NCBI RefSeq assembly: GCF_003846135.1
Contig: NZ_RHHM01000019.1
Span: forward strand, 1 to 64,000
From: Erwinia psidii
GTDB taxonomy: Bacteria; Pseudomonadota; Gammaproteobacteria; Enterobacterales; Enterobacteriaceae
Direction of reading: 5' to 3'
DNA: 64,000 nucleotides
In this document: positions 16,302-25,780 of the stretch, piece after piece
Numbering within the stretch: the first letter of the stretch is position 1
Layout of the letters: every line of letters starts with the position of its first letter
Notes under the pieces: model-generated
What the model was told of the DNA's origin: nothing
The model's database searches: none
The model's input: only the letters and a program-made list of their open reading frames with translations
Position numbers and translations under genes: made by a program

Positions 16302-18065
16302 ATGTCACGCAACGCGCTTTTCAGTTTTTTATTCGCTTATGGCATCATCGCCTCAGGCCAGGTGCAGGCGGCTTCCGCGCCTGCTGTCGAGGCGCGCCAC
16401 GGGATGGTTGTCAGCTCCCAGGCTATTGCCTCACAGGTCGGCGTAGATATCCTTAAACAGGGTGGTAATGCCATTGATGCCGCGGTCGCCGTGGGCTATG
16501 CTCAGGCCGTGGTTAATCCCTGCTGCGGTAATATTGGCGGGGGAGGCTTTATGGTTATTCATCTCGCTGGCGGCAAAGACACCTTTATCAACTTCCGTGA
16601 AACGGCACCTGCTGCGGCGCGTGCCGATATGTATCTTGACCAAAACGGTAACGTTCGCGCGGATGCCAGCCTGCATGGCTATTCTGCTGTGGCCGTTCCC
16701 GGCACGGTGATGGGGCTGGATTATGCTCAGAGCCATTATGGCAAGCTCTCCCGCCAACAGGTTATGGCTCCCGCGATAAAACTGGCCCAAAATGGCTTTG
16801 TCCTGACGCGGGCAGACACCGATATTCTGGATACCACCGTCAGCCGGTTTAAGAAGGACCCGGAGGCAGCACGCTGGTTCCTGCGTCCCGATGGAACGCC
16901 ACTTCAGCCCGGTGACAACCTGAAACAACCCGAACTGGCCAAAACGTTAAGCCATATCTCTCAATCAGGAACGGATTATTTCTATAAGCATCCGGTGCCT
17001 CAACGCGTTGAAGCGGCTGCCGCGAAGGAAGGCGGTATTATTACCGCCGCGGATTTTGCCAAATACCGCGTGACTGAAAGTGCGCCATTACGCTGCCAGT
17101 ACAGAGGTTATGAGTTTATTTCATCTCCGCCGCCCAGTTCAGGGGGTGTCGCACTTTGTGAAATGGTGAATATCCTGTCGGGCTATGATATGCATGGGCT
17201 GGGGTTCAACTCTGCTGATGCGGTTCATGTCATGACGGAAGCCATGCGTATCGCCTATTTTGATCGCAATAACTCACTGGGCGATCCTGAGTTTATTCAT
17301 AATCCGCTGGATAAATTACTCAGCACATCCTACGCCGATGAGATGCGACGTGGCATTCACGCAACGGACGCAACTCCCTCCAGATTACCTGAGAGCAAAC
17401 AGGCTACAGGAGAGCGTCCTGAGACGACCCATTACTCAGTGGTCGATGAACAGGGGAATGCCGTCTCCACCACTTACACCGTGAACGGACGTTTCGGTGC
17501 AGTGGTAATGGCACCGGGCACCGGTTTTTTCCTCAATGACGAGATGGACGACTTTACCACCAAAATTGGTGAGAAAAACATGTTTGGCCTGGTGCAGGGA
17601 GCCAACAATGCCATCGCCCCTGGAAAACGTCCCCTGTCTTCAATGGCGCCAACCATTGTGACACGCGATAAGAAGGTGTTCCTGGTGCTGGGTTCTCCCG
17701 GCGGCTCGCGTATCATTACCGCCTCATTGCAGGTAGCGCTGAATATTATCGATTACGGCATGCTGCCTCAGGAAGCGGTGGATGCACCAAGGATCCACCA
17801 TCAGTGGCTCCCTGACGAAGTCTATTATGAACAGCGTGGACTGTCGTTTGATACCTTAAAACTTCTGCGTCAACGTGGCTATAAAATGACGGAGCAGACC
17901 CCATGGGGTGCAACTGAGCTTATTATGGTGGCACCTGAACTGAACAAGGGTAAAAATGCTGCTGACTCAGGTAATGATTCCGCCGTATCGGGCAAATTAA
18001 GACCGGGTTATCTGTATGGCGCGAATGATATTCGTCGTCCTGCAGGTGCAGCGGTCGGTTTTTAG
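16302..18065 (+). CDS. ggt: Gamma-glutamyltranspeptidase
   Basis: The family start is MSRNALFSFLFAYGIIASG at 16302, a signal peptide ending near QVQAAS; a longer in-frame start at 16206 overlaps the gene upstream and is unlikely. The 587-residue precursor cleaves itself before the Thr in ETTHYSVVD (about residue 375), whose Thr becomes the nucleophile. Other family blocks are GGNAIDAAVA, NIGGGGFMV, the arginine-containing INFRETAP and PGGSRIITA. The enzyme removes or transfers the gamma-glutamyl group of glutathione in the periplasm. It starts 70 bases after the phytochelatin-synthase-like gene and probably shares its transcript. Confidence 0.93.
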   Translation: MSRNALFSFLFAYGIIASGQVQAASAPAVEARHGMVVSSQAIASQVGVDILKQGGNAIDAAVAVGYAQAVVNPCCGNIGGGGFMVIHLAGGKDTFINFRETAPAAARADMYLDQNGNVRADASLHGYSAVAVPGTVMGLDYAQSHYGKLSRQQVMAPAIKLAQNGFVLTRADTDILDTTVSRFKKDPEAARWFLRPDGTPLQPGDNLKQPELAKTLSHISQSGTDYFYKHPVPQRVEAAAAKEGGIITAADFAKYRVTESAPLRCQYRGYEFISSPPPSSGGVALCEMVNILSGYDMHGLGFNSADAVHVMTEAMRIAYFDRNNSLGDPEFIHNPLDKLLSTSYADEMRRGIHATDATPSRLPESKQATGERPETTHYSVVDEQGNAVSTTYTVNGRFGAVVMAPGTGFFLNDEMDDFTTKIGEKNMFGLVQGANNAIAPGKRPLSSMAPTIVTRDKKVFLVLGSPGGSRIITASLQVALNIIDYGMLPQEAVDAPRIHHQWLPDEVYYEQRGLSFDTLKLLRQRGYKMTEQTPWGATELIMVAPELNKGKNAADSGNDSAVSGKLRPGYLYGANDIRRPAGAAVGF

Positions 18066-18465
18066 TCCGGCTCAGGGGAGGGCAAAACTTAACGGCGCTC
18101 CTCTGTTTTCTTAAAGCGAACCCCAAAAATTGGATATGCAATGAAAAGGGGTTTGCTTTCAACGATCTTAATTATGTGGCCCGGTTCACCAGAAAGCCTG
18201 TTACTTTTCACCCTGACATTAGCTGCTCGTTATCCGGTGAACGCAATACGGCGATACGCGTTATTATGGCCAGATATGAAACTCCGTAGACGGTCTGTTT
18301 TCACCCTGCCTCTTCGCTCAGAAGAATGCTTACGCAAAGCATATACAACATGGTTTCCTGACGGTGTGGGCGTCCAGGTCAATAACGCCTGTGGATCGGA
18401 CTGTTAAGCGACATCGCCACTGCCCCGCACGGCATTGTCCTGTTGTCAGTGCCATTCTGCGCGAA
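18066..18465. other. Intergenic stretch between convergent genes
   Basis: About 400 bases. No coding frame with family resemblance and no convincing terminator; GGGGAG/CTCCTC around 18075-18105 could form a weak stem after ggt. Confidence 0.4.
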
Positions 18466-19098
18466 CTAATCAAAGCGGCCTCTGTCCAGCGAAATCTCGC
18501 CGCTTTCCTTCATCTCCTTCAATACGCGACTGATGGAGCTTTTGGATAAATCAGAACTGTTTTCTATGAGATACATTACTGAAAATCTTTTCTGTAAATG
18601 TGGTGGAATCTGTTGCCAGCGTCGCACCAGCGACCGCACTTCTTCAGAAGAGGTACTTTTATTCAGCGAGATCATCTCCACCACATCGGCATATTGGGCT
18701 GAAATGACGTTCATCGCCTCATCAATCATGTTATTTTCGTTTACCAGCCTCCAGAAAGTATCATAATCAATATGTTTTACTTTTCCGTAATCGACTCGCT
18801 CAAGATACAATGGCACCTCCTGTGATGAAGGTATAAAACCAATTATATAGGGAGCAGACAGAATGTTTAGTATCTTGTTGTTCCCTTTTATCTTCAGGCA
18901 AAAGTCACCCTCCAATAAAAGATACACAACACGGGTCCCATTTTTATAGAATTTGTATCTGCGTTTTCCTCTGGATATCTCATCCGGCTCCGAATTTTCC
19001 GCATAGGGGGCGATTAAATCGATTAATTGTTCACTACTTTTAATAACGCTAAACATATGCTTTCCAACTGTATCAGAACTACAATCGTGAACAGCCAT
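18466..19098 (-). CDS. IprA/YaiV-like winged-helix regulator
   Basis: A 210-residue protein; ATG at 19098 has AAGGA just upstream, but the ATG at 19056 (MFSVIKSSEQL) is also possible. The N-terminal half is a cyclic-nucleotide-binding-like beta roll (YKFYKNGTRVVYLLLEGDFCLK, APYIIGF) without clear cAMP contacts. The C-terminal end (RFSVMYLIENSSDLSKSSIS, RVLKEMKESGEI) is a Crp-type winged helix. The order is that of IprA (YaiV), a regulator affecting oxidative stress survival. It is AT-rich compared with ggt, suggesting transfer. Three tandem repeats lie 150-220 bases upstream and may be its operator. Confidence 0.75.
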   Translation of the reverse strand: MAVHDCSSDTVGKHMFSVIKSSEQLIDLIAPYAENSEPDEISRGKRRYKFYKNGTRVVYLLLEGDFCLKIKGNNKILNILSAPYIIGFIPSSQEVPLYLERVDYGKVKHIDYDTFWRLVNENNMIDEAMNVISAQYADVVEMISLNKSTSSEEVRSLVRRWQQIPPHLQKRFSVMYLIENSSDLSKSSISRVLKEMKESGEISLDRGRFD

Positions 19099-19244
19099 GC
19101 ATCCTTACGTGGTTGTCGGTTTCACCGACTTCAATACCATGCTGATGCTTGAGAACCTTCAGCAACTTTGCCAACGTGTTCTCTGGTTGCGACAATCGCC
19201 AGCGACCTTACCTGGTCCTGAAAAACGATAACATTCACTAAAAT

Positions 19245-19316
19245 ATTAATTCTTTATATCCCGAAAAGATTAATCCTATAAAGCCCGACAAGATTAATTC
19301 CATAAAGAAACCCCTG
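19245..19316. repeat. Three tandem 24-bp repeats upstream of the IprA-like gene
   Basis: Units begin ATTAAT at 19245, 19269 and 19293; the shared pattern is ATTAATYCTWTAWAKCCCGA followed by MAAG, with the last unit diverging at its end. The exact 24-base period places the motif roughly every two helical turns, as in direct-repeat operators. A short (GT)n run follows at about 19320-19334. Confidence 0.6.
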
Positions 19317-20421
19317 ACATTGTGTGTGTGTGTTTAACAAACTAAAGCGACAGTTGATTTATCATTCTTAATTTTCAAAAGCTACAGGAAACTTAAACAC
19401 TAATTAACAATTATCTTACCAAGATAAAACACCTGTAAATTACCATAAACCACAACAATATTATTCTTAGTATGCCATTTATCAGGCTCCTTTCCTCCGT
19501 CAGAAGGAAAATTCTCATATTCATTTTACTCTGGTTGTTATTGGATATTTATTCAACCCGTTAGAGTAATTATCAACATTAACAAGATAACCATATGATT
19601 ATGAACAAAAATTATCAACCCACCAGATAAGCATGCACGTAATTCATTCCAGTAACATTAATTTCCATGCCCAAAAAGAACGTTACACACCGCTGTATAC
19701 CAGAAAAATTACTAACACTTCATAAGATCAAATTAACAGGCCATGATGGATAAAGTGCATTAGCAGAATACAAAATCAGGACACAGAAATACATTACTAA
19801 CAGAATAAAAATAACAAATAACATACTTAAAAAAACATCAATAACTTATCACCACCCTCTTCAATTTAAAAAATAACCAAGGGATATTGACCCATTTGTC
19901 TGAATAACGGATAAGTCGAATTCATCTCAGGAAACACTGCCGCCTGTGTAGCAGATCTCCGTTCGGCACAACCAAAAACCAGACCAGTTTCAGTGAGGCC
20001 GGGGTAATCAGATCCAGGTTGACGATACAGATGTCAGATTTACCATATACAATTTTATCTTCTTCAAACCAGCCACACATCTGGTTTATTATTTTCCCCT
20101 GCGGTAATGACATTTAAGGAAATTAGCACCCTAACTCCATTACAAAATAACAAAGCAAAAGCAACAGAAACATAATATATTAATAATATCGTTATTTGTA
20201 ATATTTTAAATACATGACAATGAATAATTCCAGAAAAAACAGGAAAATAAAAAATAAAAAAATTAAGCAACCAAACGCATCCTCTACTTATATCTGTTCA
20301 ACGGGATAAAAAAAGGTTATCCTGGCGAACGTCAGATTTAACTTCATGAAAATACGGATATACCTTCACGGTGTGATTTTTTCAATCGCGTGAAGAAAAT
20401 AACATCAACCTGGTGATATTT
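19317..20421. other. Very AT-rich 1.1-kb stretch without a supported gene
   Basis: Marked AT-richness and short frames only. A 31-codon hydrophobic frame at 19471-19566 (MPFIRLLSSVRRK start, then LLWLLLDIY) lacks a ribosome binding site. A 63-residue frame on the complement strand at 19922-20113 is isolated and unrecognised. CTTCACG and CGTGAAG at about 20365-20396 form an interrupted inverted repeat before the exporter genes. The composition suggests acquired DNA or an H-NS-silenced control region. Confidence 0.45.
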
Positions 20422-20793
20422 ATGGAAAAAAATCACAACACTTTCACGAAAAATATAATTGAAAACCCGTTTTCCTTGATGGTCAGTCACAAGGATTTTG
20501 TTGATCATGCTCAGAGAGCAGTCCACTTCATCGCTACTGGTTTAAACTGGCGGAGTATTACCTCAGGCCTGGATTATAAGGTCAATTCAGAACAAAAAAA
20601 ACCGAAAATATTGCTATTAGGTCCCCAAAAAAAATCGGGGATGCTACCCATTGTTGGCAGGATATCATGTCGCGATATTAACGCTGTTGAACAGCGAAAA
20701 ACCGGCCTGACAGCAACAAAAACCGTTGTCACAATGAGCAATCTGCATACTGAAAAATCACCAGATAATGACTGTTTTCATGGGACGATTTAA
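20422..20793 (+). CDS. Unrecognised 123-residue protein preceding the type I exporter
   Basis: The frame starts MEKNHNTFTKNIIENPF at 20422 and stops five bases before the TolC-like start at 20798, a spacing that suggests coupled translation. It has no signal peptide, membrane helix or double-glycine leader and contains Lys/Asn-rich parts with a basic middle (SEQKKPKILLLGPQKKSG). I do not recognise it. It could be a small regulator or an accessory of the exporter; it could also be a chance frame. Confidence 0.4.
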   Translation: MEKNHNTFTKNIIENPFSLMVSHKDFVDHAQRAVHFIATGLNWRSITSGLDYKVNSEQKKPKILLLGPQKKSGMLPIVGRISCRDINAVEQRKTGLTATKTVVTMSNLHTEKSPDNDCFHGTI

Positions 20794-20797
20794 TGCT

Positions 20798-22114
20798 ATG
20801 AAAATAAAAATTATCGGTTTGTTTTCCTTAATAACGTGTTTTTATCCTGCCAGTACGCACGCAGCCAATCTTCAGCAGTCAGTGCTGGCAGCCAGCGGTT
20901 GGGACAGTGAGTACAAGGCAGCCATTGAGTTACGCGATGCCGAAGGCCAGAAACCCTACCAGGGATTTGCCGGACTGTTACCAGAAATCAGCCTGAGCGG
21001 CACTTACTACAAACAGGATCAACCCAGTGCATCCTATGCAGCTGGCATTAAACGTCATAACTACAGCATTAACCTCCAGCAACCTCTTTTCGATCTGAGC
21101 CGCTATGCCACCTGGCAACGGGCAAAAGCTGCCGCAAACGCAGCGGACGCAACCTTTATGCTGGCCCAGCAGAAACTAATTCAGAATGTCGCCAAAGCCT
21201 ATTTCGGGGTGCTGTTCGCCCGTAAAAAACTGGAAACCTCTCAGAGGGAATCTAAAAGCTATAAATACCAGCTGGAAAAAGCGACTCAGGCCCTGGCCAT
21301 TGGTGATGGTACGCTGCTGGATGTCGATGAAGCACGCGCCAGTTTTGATCGTTCAACCGCTGAGATGCTCTCGGCTGAAAACGATCTCAGCCAGGCCGGA
21401 ATTGATTTCAACCGTCTTACCGGACTGTCAGCCGATGGCATTACAGAAGGCGCTCTGCAATGCCTGTTCCATCCCCTTGAGGAAAAGATGGATGTGGCGG
21501 TGAAGCGTGCCATACAGAAAAATTTTAATGTGATTGCCGCCCTTTATCATCTGGAAGAAGCTAAAGCCGATGTGACCGCTACCACGGCTGCCCATCTTCC
21601 GGTGGTATCGCTACAGGCTATGTATGGTAATAACTGGAGTCGGGCGGAAGACGGCAATTATCTTGATGAAATCTTTGGCACCACCTCAAAAACCAAAAAT
21701 ACCTATATCGGCGTTAATGTGTCAGTGCCCATATTCGCCGGAGGGAAAATGCTGTCACAGAATTTTGAGGCAGCCAGTCGGCGTAATCAGAACGTACTGT
21801 TGGTGGAAGATGCCAGACGCAAAGTGGCTCAGGAGGTCAAAGTGTCCTGGCTTGGGGTGAAAAATAACTTTGAGAAAATTCAGGCTTATAAACGACTGCA
21901 ATCCTCTTCCAGAAAAAAGCTTGATTCGACAATTTACGGTAAAGAAGTGGGACTGAGAACCCTGATCGATCAGTTTGAAGCAGAGAAAGATCTGTATCGC
22001 GCCATACAGGATCTGACAGAAACGGAAAATAATTTTCTGCAACAGAAAATAGCGCTGGATGCTGCAACAGGCGATTTGGATTATTCGACATTGAATAGCT
22101 ATGTCTGCCCTTAG
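20798..22114 (+). CDS. TolC-family outer membrane channel of a type I exporter
   Basis: A 438-residue protein from MKIKIIGLFSLITCFYP at 20798, with a signal peptide ending at THAA. The paired repeats of TolC proteins are visible: SGTYYKQDQPS / YSINLQQPLFDLSRYATWQRAKAA in the first half and YIGVNVSVPIFAGGKMLSQ in the second, with long alpha-helical hairpins between. It would form the outer membrane exit for the adjacent HlyD and ABC proteins. Having its own TolC makes the locus self-contained, unlike colicin V, which borrows the chromosomal tolC. Confidence 0.9.
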   Translation: MKIKIIGLFSLITCFYPASTHAANLQQSVLAASGWDSEYKAAIELRDAEGQKPYQGFAGLLPEISLSGTYYKQDQPSASYAAGIKRHNYSINLQQPLFDLSRYATWQRAKAAANAADATFMLAQQKLIQNVAKAYFGVLFARKKLETSQRESKSYKYQLEKATQALAIGDGTLLDVDEARASFDRSTAEMLSAENDLSQAGIDFNRLTGLSADGITEGALQCLFHPLEEKMDVAVKRAIQKNFNVIAALYHLEEAKADVTATTAAHLPVVSLQAMYGNNWSRAEDGNYLDEIFGTTSKTKNTYIGVNVSVPIFAGGKMLSQNFEAASRRNQNVLLVEDARRKVAQEVKVSWLGVKNNFEKIQAYKRLQSSSRKKLDSTIYGKEVGLRTLIDQFEAEKDLYRAIQDLTETENNFLQQKIALDAATGDLDYSTLNSYVCP

Positions 22115-22137
22115 TCAAAAGGATGGTGATTAAACGT

Positions 22138-23397
22138 ATGAGCAATAAATTATTCAGGGATGAGGCGCTGGAAGCAAACCGCTCCAAAGCGATAGGGAAG
22201 GTGGCGCTCTATTGTCCGCCCTGGCGATGGGTCAATATTTTACTGGTGGTGCTGGTCACGACGATCGTGATGATTTTTTGTGTTTTTGGTAGTTATACCA
22301 AACGTGAAACCGCCAGAGGATCACTTCGCCCCGTCGAGGGAATGATGAATATCATGGCGGTTAATAACGGTACCGTCACCGATATCAATATGGCAGAAGG
22401 TCAGCCAGTTAAAAAAGGCGAGATTTTAGCCACCATCTCATCAGAAATTGCTACCCAGCTTGGCCTGACGCGGGTGATGATCGCCCAGCAGTTGGATCAG
22501 CAACTGGCCGGGCTGGAGTCAGAAAGAAAAAATCTGGAAATCCTCAACCAGGAAACCATCAGAGGCCTTGAAGAAAAAAAGGTGCTGCTGCGTCAACAGG
22601 TCGATCAACTCAAACGCATGAAAACCCAGCGTACCTTGCAGATTGATCTGGCCCGTGGACAGGTGCAAAAGTTGCAACTGATGCGTGAAAAAGGGTTTGC
22701 ATCAACCACGCAGGTGGAACAACAGCAATCCACTTTGCTGGATGCAGAAGCGCGTCTGCTTGAAGTGGAGCGTCAGAGGGTTGATGTTCAACAACAGCTG
22801 ACCCAGACAGAACAGCAGCTGCGCGAACAGCCGGTCAATTTTCAGAGTAAAAAGAACGAAACTGAACGGCAGCTGGCCTCCATAAGACAATCGCGCGTGG
22901 AAAACGAGTCTCGCCGCTCGGTCAGACTGGAAGCACCCGACGATGCCATCGTGGGTTCAGTGCTGGTAAAACCAGGACAGATTGTCTCCGCCGGACAGTC
23001 AGTGGCATCGCTGCTGCCGAAAAATGCCGAGCTACAGGCACGCATTATGCTCAGCAGCCGCGCGATTGGTTTTATCAAACCCGGTCAGCGCGTAGTCCTG
23101 CGTTATGAAGCCTATCCTTCGCAAAAGTTTGGTCCTCAGTTCGGCACCGTTGCTGATGTTTCCCGCGTTTCACTCTCACCGCAGGAGGTTTCCCATCTGA
23201 CCGGCGATATGCAGGTCCAGGAGTCTTTCTACCAGGTTTACGTCAAACTGGATCGCCAGTTTGTCAGCGCATACGGCAAGGACGAGAAACTCCAGCCCGG
23301 GGGAGCACTGGAAGCAGATTTTATCACCGACAAACGCCGCATATATGAATGGGTTCTTGAGCCTTTATATGCACTTGGTCGTCAGACATCCCTTTAG
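22138..23397 (+). CDS. HlyD/CvaA-type membrane fusion protein
   Basis: A 419-residue protein from MSNKLFRDEALEANRSKAIG (22138); the earlier ATG at 22123 sits on top of its ribosome binding site. One membrane helix at about residues 28-50 (VNILLVVLVTTIVMIFCVF), then a lipoyl-like half (RPVEGMMNIMAVNNGTVTDINMAEGQ), a long coiled coil at about 120-250, and the second lipoyl half (APDDAIVGSVLVKPGQIVSAGQ). This is the layout of CvaA/MchE, the periplasmic adaptor of bacteriocin exporters. It lies 23 bases after the TolC-like gene and 30 before the ABC gene. Confidence 0.9.
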   Translation: MSNKLFRDEALEANRSKAIGKVALYCPPWRWVNILLVVLVTTIVMIFCVFGSYTKRETARGSLRPVEGMMNIMAVNNGTVTDINMAEGQPVKKGEILATISSEIATQLGLTRVMIAQQLDQQLAGLESERKNLEILNQETIRGLEEKKVLLRQQVDQLKRMKTQRTLQIDLARGQVQKLQLMREKGFASTTQVEQQQSTLLDAEARLLEVERQRVDVQQQLTQTEQQLREQPVNFQSKKNETERQLASIRQSRVENESRRSVRLEAPDDAIVGSVLVKPGQIVSAGQSVASLLPKNAELQARIMLSSRAIGFIKPGQRVVLRYEAYPSQKFGPQFGTVADVSRVSLSPQEVSHLTGDMQVQESFYQVYVKLDRQFVSAYGKDEKLQPGGALEADFITDKRRIYEWVLEPLYALGRQTSL

Positions 23398-23427
23398 CTT
23401 TTTTTAATTATTCCGGGCTGGAACACA

Positions 23428-25578
23428 ATGAAAATATCAGAAAATTTACAGTTCTCATGGCGAAAAAAGCTGCCCGTGCTTCATCAGACGCAGGCCGCGG
23501 AGTGTGGGCTTACCTGCGTGGGGATGATCGCCGGCTATTTTGGCCATAAAACCGATATGATCACCCTTCGCCGCGCTCACCCTACCTCGCAAAAAGGGGC
23601 AACGCTGGCTGACGTCATGCTCATCGCCAATCACATGGGGTTATCAGGGCGTGCGCTGCGACTGGAGCTGGAGGAGCTGGATAAATTACAGCTGCCCTGT
23701 ATTTTGCACTGGGATATGAACCATTTTGTCGTGCTGAAAAAGGTGTCGAAAAAATCGATCACCCTGCACGATCCGGCCAGAGGAAAATGTGAAATACCGT
23801 TGGACGAGGTTTCAGACTCATTTACCGGTGTCGCGTTAGAGCTTCATCCCAACAGCCATTTTGAAGCGAAAAGCGAGAAAACCAGGCTGTCGATGCTGAA
23901 GTTAATCAGTGGCGTATCCGGTATCGGCGCTGCATTTACCCAGGTGATGGTGCTGTCGATCGCTTTAGAGGTGTTTGGCTTACTTTCTCCTTTTTATATG
24001 CAGTGGGTAATGGACCAGGTGCTGGTTTCAGCAGACAGGCAATTGCTGACCTTATTAGGGTGCGCGTTCCTTTCTGTCGTGGTAATCAGAACCGCTATTT
24101 CAGCGCTGCGGTCATGGGTCACGACATGGTTTTCCAGCCTGCTCAGCGTACAGTGGTCAACCAACGTGTGTACCCATCTTCTGGGGCTGCCGATGACCTG
24201 GTTTCAGGATCGACATATCGGTGATATCGTCTCGCGCTTTGGCTCCATTTCCACTATTCAGAACACGCTAACCACCCGATTTATCAGCTCGATTCTTGAT
24301 GGCATCATGGCCATCGTCACGATGATCGTTCTGTTCTGCTATAACATGACGCTCACCTTTATTGTGCTGGCTACCGTCGCCATTTATACGGTGCTGCGTG
24401 CCGTCTCTTTCCGCCCCTTCCGCCAGGCGAATGAAGACCAGCTCATCGCAGCGGCAAAAGCCCAGTCGCAGTTGCTTGAATCCATTCGCGGGATGCAGGC
24501 GGTGAAACTGAACAATAAAGCCGAAATTCGCGTATCCAGCTATGCCGCTGAACTGGTGCAGGTTACGAACAAAGGCATACAAATCCAGCGACTGTCAATT
24601 TTGTTCAGCGTGTTACAGGGACTGACCTCCGGTATCAGTAGAATTGTACTGATCTGGCTGGCGGCCATTCAGGTACTGGATGGTAATTTCAGCGGCGGTA
24701 TGTTAGTGGCATTTATCAGCTTTTCCGATCAGTTTATCTCCCGGACTACCGGGCTGGTCGATGCAATCATTGACTTTACCATGTTGCGTCTGCACGGTGA
24801 GCGTCTGGCAGATATTGTGCTGGCAGAAAGCGAGGAGAACACTGAAAACCTGGTGCAACTTGAAGATCGTACCAGCGCCTGTTCGGTGGAAATTCGTCAT
24901 ATCGATTTTCGCTATGCGGAGACTGAACCATTTATCCTCAAAGACAGCAGTTTTACGATTCAGCCAGGCGAATCCGTTGCCATCGTCGGCCCGTCCGGCC
25001 AGGGGAAAAGCACACTGGCGAAACTGTTGCTGGGGCTGCTACGTCCTGAAACGGGAGAAATTTGCATTAATGGTATCGACATCACCCGACTGGGTATGAA
25101 GTATTACCGTGACCGGATCGGCAGTGTGATGCAGGATGATATTTTATTTGCCGGCTCGATCATGGACAACATCTGCTTTTTTGATGCGGTTTATGATGAG
25201 GCCAGAGCGATGGAAGTGGCGCAAATTTCCCGCGTTCATGACGATATTATGGCAATGCCAATGGGTTATAACAGTCTGGTGGGCGATATGGGTTCGTCTC
25301 TGTCAGGTGGACAAATTCAACGCGTCCTGCTCGCCAGAGCCTTATACCGTCAGCCACAGCTGTTAATTCTTGATGAGGCCACCAGCCATCTGGACGTTGA
25401 GAGAGAAAGTGCTATCAACAACGCCATCGCTGGCATGAACGTCACCCGCATTATTATCGCTCACCGCCCGGAAACGATCCTGAGTGCCGACAGAATTATC
25501 TGTCTGGATCAGGGTGAGATCCGGCAATTAACCAAAGAAGAGCTTTTTCCAGGCTATCAACCTGCCGTGACCGCTTAA
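23428..25578 (+). CDS. Peptidase-containing ABC exporter (CvaB/MchF type)
   Basis: A 716-residue protein. Residues 1-145 form a C39 leader peptidase with a complete catalytic set: Cys26 in AAECGLTC, His99 in MNHFVVL and Asp115 in LHDPARG. Six membrane helices follow (about 165-445). The ATPase has Walker A GPSGQGKST (about 520), signature LSGGQ and Walker B LLILDEATSHLD. Such exporters remove double-glycine leaders from class II microcins or peptide signals during transport. An intact peptidase domain means a leader-bearing peptide should exist, yet none was found nearby. It could also process several peptides encoded elsewhere. Confidence 0.94.
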   Translation: MKISENLQFSWRKKLPVLHQTQAAECGLTCVGMIAGYFGHKTDMITLRRAHPTSQKGATLADVMLIANHMGLSGRALRLELEELDKLQLPCILHWDMNHFVVLKKVSKKSITLHDPARGKCEIPLDEVSDSFTGVALELHPNSHFEAKSEKTRLSMLKLISGVSGIGAAFTQVMVLSIALEVFGLLSPFYMQWVMDQVLVSADRQLLTLLGCAFLSVVVIRTAISALRSWVTTWFSSLLSVQWSTNVCTHLLGLPMTWFQDRHIGDIVSRFGSISTIQNTLTTRFISSILDGIMAIVTMIVLFCYNMTLTFIVLATVAIYTVLRAVSFRPFRQANEDQLIAAAKAQSQLLESIRGMQAVKLNNKAEIRVSSYAAELVQVTNKGIQIQRLSILFSVLQGLTSGISRIVLIWLAAIQVLDGNFSGGMLVAFISFSDQFISRTTGLVDAIIDFTMLRLHGERLADIVLAESEENTENLVQLEDRTSACSVEIRHIDFRYAETEPFILKDSSFTIQPGESVAIVGPSGQGKSTLAKLLLGLLRPETGEICINGIDITRLGMKYYRDRIGSVMQDDILFAGSIMDNICFFDAVYDEARAMEVAQISRVHDDIMAMPMGYNSLVGDMGSSLSGGQIQRVLLARALYRQPQLLILDEATSHLDVERESAINNAIAGMNVTRIIIAHRPETILSADRIICLDQGEIRQLTKEELFPGYQPAVTA

Positions 25579-25602
25579 ACCACCGGCTGATCCACTCCAC
25601 CC

Positions 25603-25624
25603 ACGCGCCCTTGCAAGGGCGCGT
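25603..25624. terminator. 22-bp perfect palindrome after the exporter operon
   Basis: ACGCGCCCTTG followed directly by its reverse complement CAAGGGCGCGT. It starts 24 bases after the exporter stop and about 155 bases before the response regulator start. The GC-rich stem fits a terminator, but there is no T-tract; a dimeric operator for the following regulatory genes is the alternative. Confidence 0.5.
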
Positions 25625-25780
25625 CAATGCCACACTTCTGCTCTTCACAAAGCAGCACCCGTCATATTTAAGACTCTTTGAATCTTTTCTGCACAGAAGG
25701 AAAAAGCAATAATTCAGGCTGGAATAAGGCATCTGATGTCCTTATATCCAGAGGACAGAACATTGTTAAAAGGATTTTAC

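Noticed and set aside
18141..18407. 88-residue plus-strand frame
   Set aside because: No ribosome binding site and no protein-like pattern.
19320..19334. (GT)n microsatellite as a phase-variation switch
   Set aside because: Short, and not placed in or just before a supported gene start.
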